Source: an uncultured Blautia sp. (GTDB taxonomy: Bacteria; Bacillota; Clostridia; Lachnospirales; Lachnospiraceae). Taken from it: 64,000 nucleotides of DNA. Numbering within the stretch: position 1 is the first letter of the stretch; each line of letters begins with the position of its first letter. The notes below the pieces were generated by a model. It was not told where the DNA came from. It did no database searches and saw nothing but the letters and a program-made list of their open reading frames with translations. This document shows, one piece after another, positions 34,254 to 42,235 of the stretch. Made by a program: the position numbers and the translations under genes. Where the stretch lies: positions 144,896 through 208,895 of the forward strand of contig UQHF01000001.1 in NCBI GenBank assembly GCA_900540785.1, written 5' to 3'.

Positions 34254-35298
34254 AATGGGAAAGCTTATTTTTTAATTTTTCACATATTTTCTGAAATTCC
34301 GGCTCCTGCCGTACAAAATCCAGCTCTTCATCTTTATCCAGCGCTCTTTCAAACATTTCCAGCAGACTATTTGCGCCTTCTTTGTAAAAATTCATATGTG
34401 AGTAAAGCTCTGATTCTGTAAATTCGCGAATGTCCATATCTTTGTCTTCAAAGCAGGAAAAAGCTTTCAGAAAACGATGTTTATCTTTGTCATGAACTGC
34501 CATAATAAGTTCAGGAGAGATTTCCATATATTTTCCCATTTCCATAAGAGAAGCAAGCTGTTTCTGTTTTTCTGTGATTTTCTCTGCTTTTTCTATGTTT
34601 TTCTCTTTTAAAGCAAGGCTTAAAATCCCGTTAAAAGCGCCGTTCAAGTCGTGAAAACCGGAAAAAAGAATTTCTTCATAAACCGCATACGCTTCTTCTG
34701 CTTTATCTTCTGCCGCGTATAAATTCCCCTGAAGCTGTCTTTTATTAATTTTCCTCTCTCCGATTTTATCAAGATACTCCTGTGCCTTCCGATATTCCTC
34801 TTTTTCCATGCACATAATCATAAGCGCCATTGCAGCAGCTTCCCGTACTGCTTCCGATTCATCTTTAAGAGCTTTTTCATAAAAAAGGAAAATCTTTTCT
34901 TCCTGCTCCCTGCTTTTTTCCAAACCGTAAATCACGCAGCAGCCGTTTAATATCTGCGCACAGATAAGGCTTAACTGCCCGCAGTTTGGATATTCCCGGA
35001 TCTTCTCCTCAGCAAATTCAAACGCTACCTCCAGCCCCTTTTCCTCCACGCACCGGCGCAGTTCTTCGCCTGTTTCTGAAATCTCCTGCTCTGTAAGCTT
35101 TTCTCTGTAGGATAAAAGCGCATCTGTTGTAATTCCAAGAAGCCTTGCAACAGGCGCAAGAAGAGCAACGTCGGGAAGTGTATTCCCGTTTTCCCACTTA
35201 TTGACTGCAGAGGCGGTGACGCCGAGACAGCCCGCCATCTCCTCCTGGGTCATTTCCTTTTCTTTCCTGTATTTTCGTATTACTGTTCCAATTTCCAT
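34252..35298 (-). CDS. XRE family regulator with TPR-like C-terminal region
   Basis: The 348-residue protein has an N-terminal Cro/C1-type helix-turn-helix (about 1-60: IGTVIRKYRKEKEMTQEEMAG, then VTASAVNKWENGNTLPD). A long helical region follows that looks like degenerate tetratricopeptide repeats (AQEYLDKIG, AYAVYEEIL), the plan of many Clostridial signalling regulators. The chosen ATG (MEIGTVIRKYR) has GGGAGG eight bases upstream. Its targets are unknown; it is monocistronic. Confidence 0.85.
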   Translation of the reverse strand: MEIGTVIRKYRKEKEMTQEEMAGCLGVTASAVNKWENGNTLPDVALLAPVARLLGITTDALLSYREKLTEQEISETGEELRRCVEEKGLEVAFEFAEEKIREYPNCGQLSLICAQILNGCCVIYGLEKSREQEEKIFLFYEKALKDESEAVREAAAMALMIMCMEKEEYRKAQEYLDKIGERKINKRQLQGNLYAAEDKAEEAYAVYEEILFSGFHDLNGAFNGILSLALKEKNIEKAEKITEKQKQLASLMEMGKYMEISPELIMAVHDKDKHRFLKAFSCFEDKDMDIREFTESELYSHMNFYKEGANSLLEMFERALDKDEELDFVRQEPEFQKICEKLKNKLSH

Positions 35299-35420
35299 CA
35301 CTGAAACCTCCCGTTGTTTTTCCATCGGCCTTTGGTATATTTATGATACCATCTCCCCGGGTTCTTCACAACGGAGCCGCAGGAAACTACGGAGAATAAA
35401 ACTTTCCCGGCGCTCATGTT

Positions 35421-36290
35421 TCATTTTTTATTTTCTTTTTTCAGTTTTTTCACAGTTTCCAGCGGAATCCCTATTCTCTCTGCAATCATCTTCTCATCCA
35501 AAATATCAAGAAGATTTCTGGCATTATTCAGTTTTGTCTCCCGCTCTCCTTCCTTTATTCCCTCTTTTATTCCTTTTTCCATTCCCTCTTCCAGTAACAT
35601 TTGTCCCAGCCTCGTCATACGAACCGCCTCCTTTACCTCTTCCATGTCTGCCGCTTCTAAAAATTTGTCTGCCATTGCGTATATCACCGCCTCTATCTTT
35701 TGAATATCTTCTTTTATTTTTTCATCTTTTGTATTTTGCAGAATTGAAAATGCGGACAAAATACGTTCCTTCTGTCCCATTTCTCCTCCCATTAAAGGAC
35801 ACAGTGTCAAGATTGACAACTCCTGACGGGTAAGCGTCTCTCCACGTTTTATCTTTTGTCTGAATTCCTCCAGTATACTGCCTGCGTTTTTGTCCCGCAT
35901 GATAACGGGAATCACTTTGTATGTGTTTACACCTTCTGTCAGCTCTGTCATTGGATTTTTAATTTTTCCTGAATAAAGCACATATGTAGTAACAGGAACT
36001 CCATTTTGATAACTTGTCACAGCCTCATAAGAACGGAATCTTCTTAATCCCTGTTTCCCTTCATTTTTACTCTGAAATTCAAAATGCTTCCATGAACCGT
36101 CTTCCATGATAAAATTAAAATCCTGATATTGTTTGCTGATCTGAAACGATACAGACTCTGTCGGTGCAAATCCTGCTACCTTTTCTTTAATCCCAAAGTA
36201 TGGCAGTAATTCCTCTGCAAAAAAGCGCATCGTTACTTTCAGTGCCGCATCTTCGTGCTGTACATTTTTCCTGACTTTTTTACTCTTCAT
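35421..36290 (-). CDS. Rpn/PD-(D/E)XK nuclease family protein
   Basis: The 289-residue protein resembles the RpnA-E recombination-promoting nuclease (formerly transposase_31) family. The likely active-site residues sit in DFNFIMEDG and HFEFQSKNEG, a D...E-x-Q-x-K form of the PD-(D/E)XK site. The C-terminal part holds the Glu/Lys/Gly repeat EEGMEKGIKEGIKEGERE, also typical of the family and often length-variable. These genes often multiply in gut Clostridia. No terminal repeats mark it as a mobile element here. Confidence 0.8.
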   Translation of the reverse strand: MKSKKVRKNVQHEDAALKVTMRFFAEELLPYFGIKEKVAGFAPTESVSFQISKQYQDFNFIMEDGSWKHFEFQSKNEGKQGLRRFRSYEAVTSYQNGVPVTTYVLYSGKIKNPMTELTEGVNTYKVIPVIMRDKNAGSILEEFRQKIKRGETLTRQELSILTLCPLMGGEMGQKERILSAFSILQNTKDEKIKEDIQKIEAVIYAMADKFLEAADMEEVKEAVRMTRLGQMLLEEGMEKGIKEGIKEGERETKLNNARNLLDILDEKMIAERIGIPLETVKKLKKENKK

Positions 36291-36598
36291 TATCGTCCTT
36301 TCCGCAAAGTATACGGAGTATTACCTTAACTATATCAAAAAAGGCAAACTGGGACAACGGCTTTGCTGATTACTTTTTATATATTTTATTTGTGAAAAAT
36401 CCCCTGACTCGGGAAGATATAAATATAAGAATTGATTTATGCCGGCAATACTCCATACACCGTCATCTTAAAAAACAGACTATTCCTTTTCTCTTTCAAT
36501 GTCAACCTTCCAAAGCAACTTTATATTTTTTTCATAAATCAATACCGGAGAGTTAAGAAAAAAACTCCTTTTTTCTCTCCCCTCCGGTATTGGTTTAT
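36291..36598. other. Non-coding gap between the Rpn and pot genes
   Basis: About 308 bases with no convincing gene. The left end should hold the Rpn promoter; a TATACT lies about 28 bases before the start, but no good -35 accompanies it. The right end holds the inverted repeat described separately. Nothing else is recognised in the middle. Confidence 0.6.
36541..36591 (-). terminator. Inverted repeat after the pot operon
   Basis: Ten-base arms AATACCGGAG (36541-36550) and CTCCGGTATT (36582-36591) flank an A/T-rich interior that can pair further. It lies just after the potC-potD stop codon, but the T-run is inside the structure and not after it. A terminator is likely by position and atypical in form. 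Confidence 0.55.
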
Positions 36599-38488
36599 CT
36601 ACGCATTACTTGCGGCTATCTTTACTCTGCTCCACAGATTACTGATAATCTGTTTTGTCCTTTCATTATATACAAAAACCTCGTCCATCTCATTTCCGGA
36701 ACGCGGGATATAGGAATTAATTCCTTCGTAATCTCCGCCTTCTCCGTACAGGGTATCCATAACCTCCTGATTTGCAGAGGTGTACCCTACGTAACTGGAA
36801 TTATCATAAGCTCCGTCATAACTGGAAGCATAATTGATAAATGCATGGGCAAGCTCCGGATTTCTGGCATTCTTCGGAATTACCATAGCGTCAGACCAGA
36901 AATTCGTTCCTGTCTCCGGCAGATAATATCCCATGTTTTCATTTTCTGCCATAACATATGTGGCGTCTCCTGAATAAATCAGCCCCAGGGCTTTTCTTCC
37001 CTGTGCCATATTATCAATGATTTCATCTGTCACAATCTCCGGTTTCATTGTCTGCACACATTGCACAAGCCAGTCATACGCCTCGTTGATCTCCTGTTCA
37101 TTTTCTGTATTCATGGAATATCCGAGGGCTTTCAGTGCCATCATAAAGGAATCTCTCTCTGAATCGTAAAGATAAATATCTCCCTTATATTTTTCATTGA
37201 GGAAGATATTATATCCCTGTTCTTCCAGGTCTTTTATATCCACCTTTGTTTTGTCATATACAATGCCTACAGTTCCCCAGAAATACGGAACCGAATATTC
37301 ATTTTCCGGATCATAGGGAAGACCTTTTACATCTTCTGTCAAAAGCTCCATACAATCCAGTTTCGAGTGATCCAGCTTCTGAAGAAGATCTTCCTGGATC
37401 AGTCTCTGAATCATATAATCACTTGGAACAAGTACATCATAAGACTCTCCATTTGCCACTTTAATATACATCTGCTCATTGGAATCAAAGTTTTCCATAA
37501 TAACAGAAGCACCTGTTTCCTCCTCAAAATCCCGGATAATATTTTCTCCTGTATATTCCCCCCAGTTGTAAAGATGAAGCGTCTGTCCCTCAAACGGACG
37601 CGCTGCGTTTCCCTTTCCAAACTGAAACACAGAGACAGAAACAAGGGCAATAACTGTCACAGCCGCGGCTGCAGGAAGAAAATATCTTCTTCCAGGAGTC
37701 TCCCTTTTTTCCCTCTTTGCTGCAATCAGAGGAACCACATTAATAAGAATCAATACAATGGTGATAATCACTACAACAAGAGTGGAGACTGCATTAATAC
37801 TCGGATTCATTCTCTTACTCATTGTGTAAACCATAATACTTAAATTCTTTACGCCCCGGCCTGTTACAAAGTAGGAAATAATAAAATCATCGACCGACAT
37901 GGTAAACGCGATCAAAGCTCCAGACACAATACCCGGCGTAATCTGCGGTACGATTACTTTCGTTAATGCTTTCCACGGAGTCGCTCCCAGATCCATTGCC
38001 GCGTCTGCGAGATTTGGGTCAAGAGAGCGGATTTTCGGCATAACGGATAATATGACATACGGCGTACAAAAAGCAATATGAGCCAGCAGCATTGTCATAT
38101 ATCCTTTTTCAATGCGGAAGGTAATAAATAAAAGCATTAACCCGATTGCAGTTACGATTTCCGGATTCATCATGGGAAGATTATTTACCTGTTCCACAAG
38201 CTGGCGCACAATTTTTTTTGATTTACTGAGGCCGATAGCAGAAATCGTTCCCACAACAGTAGACACAAATGTTGCGATCAAAGCCACTCCAAAAGTTGTA
38301 TACAAAGCCTCCATCATGTCGCCGGATTCCAACATATGTTTGTACCATCTGAGCGAAAAACCGCTGAAGCTTGTAAGAGATTTCCCTTCATTAAAGGAAA
38401 ACACAATCATGTACACAATAGGAAGATAAAAGAATATGATCATCAACGCCATAAGAATCTTCCCGAATAAACGGTTGTTTTTTTTCAT
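36599..38488 (-). CDS. potCD: Spermidine/putrescine ABC transporter, PotC-PotD fusion
   Basis: This 629-residue chain combines the PotC permease (about 1-258, with the inner-membrane loop DAAMDLGATPWKALTKVIVPQITPGI) and the PotD binding protein (about 300-629, from LHLYNWGEYTGENIIRDFEEETGASV). A transmembrane helix (about 268-290) links them. The helix replaces the lipid anchor that free binding proteins use in Gram-positive cells, holding PotD outside next to its channel. The polyamine specificity is from family. It lies four bases after potB and is last in the operon. Confidence 0.93.
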   Translation of the reverse strand: MKKNNRLFGKILMALMIIFFYLPIVYMIVFSFNEGKSLTSFSGFSLRWYKHMLESGDMMEALYTTFGVALIATFVSTVVGTISAIGLSKSKKIVRQLVEQVNNLPMMNPEIVTAIGLMLLFITFRIEKGYMTMLLAHIAFCTPYVILSVMPKIRSLDPNLADAAMDLGATPWKALTKVIVPQITPGIVSGALIAFTMSVDDFIISYFVTGRGVKNLSIMVYTMSKRMNPSINAVSTLVVVIITIVLILINVVPLIAAKREKRETPGRRYFLPAAAAVTVIALVSVSVFQFGKGNAARPFEGQTLHLYNWGEYTGENIIRDFEEETGASVIMENFDSNEQMYIKVANGESYDVLVPSDYMIQRLIQEDLLQKLDHSKLDCMELLTEDVKGLPYDPENEYSVPYFWGTVGIVYDKTKVDIKDLEEQGYNIFLNEKYKGDIYLYDSERDSFMMALKALGYSMNTENEQEINEAYDWLVQCVQTMKPEIVTDEIIDNMAQGRKALGLIYSGDATYVMAENENMGYYLPETGTNFWSDAMVIPKNARNPELAHAFINYASSYDGAYDNSSYVGYTSANQEVMDTLYGEGGDYEGINSYIPRSGNEMDEVFVYNERTKQIISNLWSRVKIAASNA

Positions 38489-38492
38489 TCTC

Positions 38493-39329
38493 TTACTCCT
38501 CCTTTCCGCCCTGATTCCGCACTTCTACTTTTCGAACAGCCATCATGAGAAGCATCATAATAATTGCCATGATCATGGAAATGGCACTTCCGAAATTCCA
38601 TTCGCCAACTGTAATAAACTGGTTTTCTATCATATTTCCAATAAGGAAATACTGTCCTCCTCCCAATAATTTAGGAATAAAAAATGAGCTGATCGCCGGC
38701 AGAAATACAAGGGTAATTCCGTTGATCACGCCCGGCATGGAAAGGGGAAGGGTAACACGGCGAAACGTCTGTACCGGTCTTGCCCCAAGGTCTGCACTTG
38801 CCTGTAAAAGAGCCTGATCCATCTTGCAGAGAGATGTATGGATCTGCAGGATCATAAAAGGCAGAAAGTTATAGACCATGCCAAGAAGCACGGCTCCCTC
38901 TGTATACAAAAGCTCCATATCGCCAAGCCCAAACAGCCCCAGAAACTTCTGCACCAGTCCTCCTTCGCTTAAAAGCCCGATCCACGCGTAAGTTCTTACA
39001 AGCATATTGATCCACATAGGAATTGTGATACATAAAATCAAAATATTCTGGGCTTTTTCACTGCTTCTCGCAATAAAATAAGCTACAGGATAACCAATCA
39101 GAAGACAGATAATTGTTGTCTTTACTGCAATCATAATAGAACGCCAGAGAATTAATAAAAAGTCATGGTCGGTAAAAAAAGTAACGTAATGCTCCAGCGT
39201 AAAACTAAATGGAATGATGCTGTTGCCGGAATCCATAAAGGAATAAACCGCAATAAGTCCCATCGGAAGAAGCAGCATCATAACAGCCCATACAATATAT
39301 GGAAGGGCAAGCTGTGAAAATTTCTTCAT
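38493..39329 (-). CDS. potB: Spermidine/putrescine ABC transporter permease
   Basis: PotB forms the channel with the PotC half of the fusion. The 278-residue protein has six hydrophobic segments and the ATPase-contact loop ASADLGARPVQTFRRVTLPLSMPGV. Its ATG shares one base with the end of potA, indicating coupled translation. Confidence 0.95.
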   Translation of the reverse strand: MKKFSQLALPYIVWAVMMLLLPMGLIAVYSFMDSGNSIIPFSFTLEHYVTFFTDHDFLLILWRSIMIAVKTTIICLLIGYPVAYFIARSSEKAQNILILCITIPMWINMLVRTYAWIGLLSEGGLVQKFLGLFGLGDMELLYTEGAVLLGMVYNFLPFMILQIHTSLCKMDQALLQASADLGARPVQTFRRVTLPLSMPGVINGITLVFLPAISSFFIPKLLGGGQYFLIGNMIENQFITVGEWNFGSAISMIMAIIMMLLMMAVRKVEVRNQGGKEE

Positions 39330-40906
39330 CAGTATCCCACCTTTGACATCACATGAATATCTTCCGGGAAGAATGTCAGGCCGACCTCCTGACCTTCCTT
39401 AAAGTAATCCGTTGTATGAATTTTCATTTCCCGTCCTGTTGTCCAGAACGTAATTTTATAAATTCCCTCTGTGACATTTTCCGGCTCAAAATCATAATCC
39501 ACGCTTAAATCCACGCTCTGATTTTCGTCACTTAACTTCCAGCCCTGTGCATTTGCCCATGTTTTTAAATCTGTATCAAGCGCCTGAGATTCCTGGATTT
39601 CGTCTACTGTCTTCTGGAAATTAAACGCCATAACTGCCTCATTTGCCTTCTCATTTTTCACAAAAGGCTGGTCTACCACGTAAATGGTACGCTCGATTCT
39701 TGTTCCATTTACTGTAGTAAATACAACAGGATAATGACCCTCTTCTTTGGAAATCTCATACTCTACTTTTGCAATGGAGACATATTCCTCATCTGCAACT
39801 GTCCATGCCTGCGCATTGGAAAGAGCAATGACTTCTTTGTCATCCAGCTCCTCCACATCGTCCACGTCCACATAGAAATTATTGGCGCTGATCTTCTCTT
39901 TTCCATCCTCACTTGTCACGTCCTGATTTCGGATCACCCGCATATCTACTGTCACACTTGTTCCCGGAACTGTCTCAACAATGATTTCATAGTGAACGCC
40001 TTTAAATAAAACACTCAGCACTTCCCCGGTAAGTTTTCCATCTTCCAAAGCCACAATATCTATATCCTCCGGACGGATCACCACGTCAACAGATTCGTTT
40101 TCCTTAAATCCAAAATCTACGCATTCAAACACCACATCGTCAAAACGAACCTTATAATCCTCAAGCATCACACCCGGTATCAGGTTGCTTTCCCCGATGA
40201 AATTTGCCACAAAACGGTTTGCCGGCTCATTATAAATATCCTCCGGCGAACCCACCTGCTGAATTTCTCCGTTATTCATAACAACAATCTTGTCCGACAT
40301 AGTCAGGGCTTCTTCCTGGTCATGGGTAACAAAAATAAATGTGATTCCTACCTCCTGCTGAATCCGCTTCAGCTCATACTGCATTTCCTTACGCATTTTC
40401 AAATCCAGAGCAGCAAGAGGCTCGTCAAGAAGAAGTACCTTCGGCTCATTTACAAGGGCTCTTGCAATGGCAACCCTCTGCTGCTGCCCGCCGGAAAGCA
40501 GAGTGGTATTCTTTTTCTCGTACCCTTCCAGCCCGATCAGTTTCAGCATTTTCATCACCTTCTGGTCTATGATGTCTTTGCTGACTTTTTTTAGCTTTAA
40601 TCCAAAAGCAATATTTTCATATACATTCAAATGAGGAAACAGCGCATATTTCTGAAACACTGTGTTTAGTTCCCTCTCATAAGGAGGCTTTTTGCTGATT
40701 TCCTCCCCGTCAAAAATCACCTGCCCTTCGTCCGGATCAAGAAATCCACCCAGAATCCTGAGAAGCGTTGTCTTTCCGCAGCCGCTCGGACCAAGCAGCG
40801 TAACAAATTCATTTTCGTAAATATCCAGATTGACTCCCTTTAAAACAATCTGACCATCAAAATTTTTCACAATATTGCGAAATTCGATGATTTTCTTACT
40901 TTCCAT
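39329..40906 (-). CDS. potA: Spermidine/putrescine ABC transporter ATPase with inserted repeats
   Basis: PotA drives polyamine import. The 525-residue protein has Walker A GPSGCGKTT, signature LLSGGQQQR, Walker B VLLLDEP and switch His in THD. Ordinary PotA is about 350-385 residues. Here the TOBE-type regulatory region begins normally (FIGESNLIPGV to about residue 325) and ends normally (YFKEGQEVGLTFFPEDIHVM, about 501-520). About 170 residues are inserted between. The insert holds two related segments (about 364-411 and 452-500), both starting NAQ-x-W and ending in a TT-containing strand, like bacterial surface Ig-like repeats. The start has GAGGG upstream. Confidence 0.93.
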   Translation of the reverse strand: MESKKIIEFRNIVKNFDGQIVLKGVNLDIYENEFVTLLGPSGCGKTTLLRILGGFLDPDEGQVIFDGEEISKKPPYERELNTVFQKYALFPHLNVYENIAFGLKLKKVSKDIIDQKVMKMLKLIGLEGYEKKNTTLLSGGQQQRVAIARALVNEPKVLLLDEPLAALDLKMRKEMQYELKRIQQEVGITFIFVTHDQEEALTMSDKIVVMNNGEIQQVGSPEDIYNEPANRFVANFIGESNLIPGVMLEDYKVRFDDVVFECVDFGFKENESVDVVIRPEDIDIVALEDGKLTGEVLSVLFKGVHYEIIVETVPGTSVTVDMRVIRNQDVTSEDGKEKISANNFYVDVDDVEELDDKEVIALSNAQAWTVADEEYVSIAKVEYEISKEEGHYPVVFTTVNGTRIERTIYVVDQPFVKNEKANEAVMAFNFQKTVDEIQESQALDTDLKTWANAQGWKLSDENQSVDLSVDYDFEPENVTEGIYKITFWTTGREMKIHTTDYFKEGQEVGLTFFPEDIHVMSKVGY

Positions 40907-41477
40907 CAAGATTTTTCCCTCTTTTCATTTTTTCTTTTGTCTCTGTATCCAGCAATTCCCGGATTTTCTCCAGTCTTTTGTCCCCTTCAAAATACTTTTT
41001 CCCATAAGAAAGATTAAATTCATAATCAAAGGTTTCCGGATTTTTTCCCTGCACATGCTGGAGAATCGTTTCCCCCTTATCGAGAGCCTTCACAAACCGG
41101 GCTTCCGGCGTTTCTCCTTTGGAATATTCTTCCCATAAAGAAATGTAAAAATCTCCCTGCTTTTCTGGAAGCTTCCCAAACACTTCCCGTATATCGTGCC
41201 GTTCTGCCCGCTCCTTTTCACTGGAAGAAAACTCAGAATTTGCAGATATATCGCCTGTATACACTTCTCCCATATCATGAACAAGCGCCATAAGAAGAAC
41301 CCTCTGTTTATCCAGCTCCGGAAATTCCTCCAGAAGAACGGACGCCAGAAGAACCAGCCTCCAGGAATGCTCCGCCGTACTTTCTCTTCGTCCTGTAGAC
41401 GTCCAGGCTGTGCGCGTCACAGATTTAAGCCCCTCCGCTGCCTTTATGAAATCCATATATTTATTTAAGTTTTTCAT
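40896..41477 (-). CDS. HD-domain hydrolase, YfbR/HDDC2-like
   Basis: The 193-residue protein has the HD phosphohydrolase metal motifs STAEHSWR and LVHDMGEVYTGDI and a later Asp in ALDKGET. It best fits the YfbR/HDDC2 group, which dephosphorylates deoxynucleoside monophosphates; substrate specificity is inferred. The chosen ATG has GAGG seven bases upstream. It overlaps the GNAT gene by 17 bases and potA by 11, so all are in one transcript. Confidence 0.8.
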   Translation of the reverse strand: MKNLNKYMDFIKAAEGLKSVTRTAWTSTGRRESTAEHSWRLVLLASVLLEEFPELDKQRVLLMALVHDMGEVYTGDISANSEFSSSEKERAERHDIREVFGKLPEKQGDFYISLWEEYSKGETPEARFVKALDKGETILQHVQGKNPETFDYEFNLSYGKKYFEGDKRLEKIRELLDTETKEKMKRGKNLDGK

Positions 41478-41940
41478 ATGCAATCCTCGGCCTTCCTTCT
41501 TCTGTCAAAATAATCCCACATTTTGTAAATCCATTTTTTTCAATGGCAGCCTGCATAATCTTATTATCCTCATGGGTATCAATCCGCAAATGCGGGATTC
41601 TCTCTTCGCAATAGGAAACAGCTTTTTTCAGAATCCCTTTTCCTTTCCCGTTTCCTGCAATGCGGTGAATGGTTCCGTATTCCTTATCTGAAAGCCATTT
41701 TCCATCATAAATTTGGGAATACGTGGAATCCTTTCCTATATGAAAGAAAAACACACCCACAATCTCCTCTTCTTCGATCAGATATAAATTCTGATCTTCT
41801 ATATCGCGGATCACAGTTTCCTCCGGGGGATAATTTTTTCCCCACTGTGACGGATTCCCGTTTTTCGCCATAAAGTTTCTTGCATACTCATATATTTCTA
41901 AAACCTGTGACAAATCCTCCGGTTTCGCATGTCTGATCAT
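41461..41940 (-). CDS. GNAT family N-acetyltransferase
   Basis: The 159-residue protein has the GNAT fold: LSQVLEIYEYARNFM at the start, the acetyl-CoA loop in HRIAGNGKGKGILKKAVSYCEE and a C-terminal KNGFTKCGII strand. The substrate is not known. It heads the transcript that continues into the HD hydrolase and polyamine importer, so acetylation of a polyamine or related amine is possible but unproven. GGAGGGAG precedes the ATG. Confidence 0.85.
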   Translation of the reverse strand: MIRHAKPEDLSQVLEIYEYARNFMAKNGNPSQWGKNYPPEETVIRDIEDQNLYLIEEEEIVGVFFFHIGKDSTYSQIYDGKWLSDKEYGTIHRIAGNGKGKGILKKAVSYCEERIPHLRIDTHEDNKIMQAAIEKNGFTKCGIILTEEGRPRIAYEKLK

Positions 41941-42016
41941 TTATCTCCCTCCGTTGGAATATTAATTATTTCTATTGTAACTATAACAAAAAAACAGAAT
42001 TCGGACAATATAGAAA

Positions 42017-42042
42017 GCACCAGTCTCCGGAGAAACTGGTGC
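42017..42042 (-). terminator. Hairpin terminator after the 55-residue gene
   Basis: Arms GCACCAGT (42017-42024) and ACTGGTGC (42035-42042) form a stable stem 25 bases after the small gene. The T-run on the minus strand is short (TTTCTAT), so termination may be partial; the plus strand is followed by A-rich sequence. Confidence 0.6.
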
Positions 42043-42067
42043 AAATAAAAAAATTATTTTGTTAATC

Positions 42068-42235
42068 TTATCTTTCCGGGTTTTCCCGGTCTAATTCTTC
42101 TAATGTTTCGTATACTTTTTTAATTACTTCACAACACTCTTCTACAGGATACCCTTCTGTTCCGTTTACATGAAGCATTCCATGTGCATATTCTATAGCA
42201 ATGTCAATAGCTAATTCTTTATTTGTTTTTCCCAT
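42068..42235 (-). CDS. 55-residue acidic protein, function unknown
   Basis: The protein starts MGKTNKELAIDIAIEYAHGM and ends ELDRENPER. It is predicted to be largely helical, with a Cys-Cys pair in VEECCEVIKK. Its start lies inside the 3' end of the ABC exporter gene, with GAAAGGG nine bases upstream, so it is the last gene of that operon. It does not look like a secreted peptide, since there is no double-Gly leader or signal. I do not recognise the family. Confidence 0.6.
   Translation of the reverse strand: MGKTNKELAIDIAIEYAHGMLHVNGTEGYPVEECCEVIKKVYETLEELDRENPER

Noticed and set aside
35421..36290. The Rpn-family gene as a transposon
   Set aside because: No inverted repeats or target duplications flank it, and members of this family are nucleases often found as single chromosomal genes.
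41821..41840. A GGGGGATA stretch as another GC-box copy
   Set aside because: It encodes conserved residues of the GNAT protein and lacks the matching C-run half.
42068..42235. The 55-residue protein as a bacteriocin or RiPP precursor
   Set aside because: It has no double-Gly leader, signal peptide or Cys/Ser/Thr-rich core, and no modifying enzymes are adjacent.
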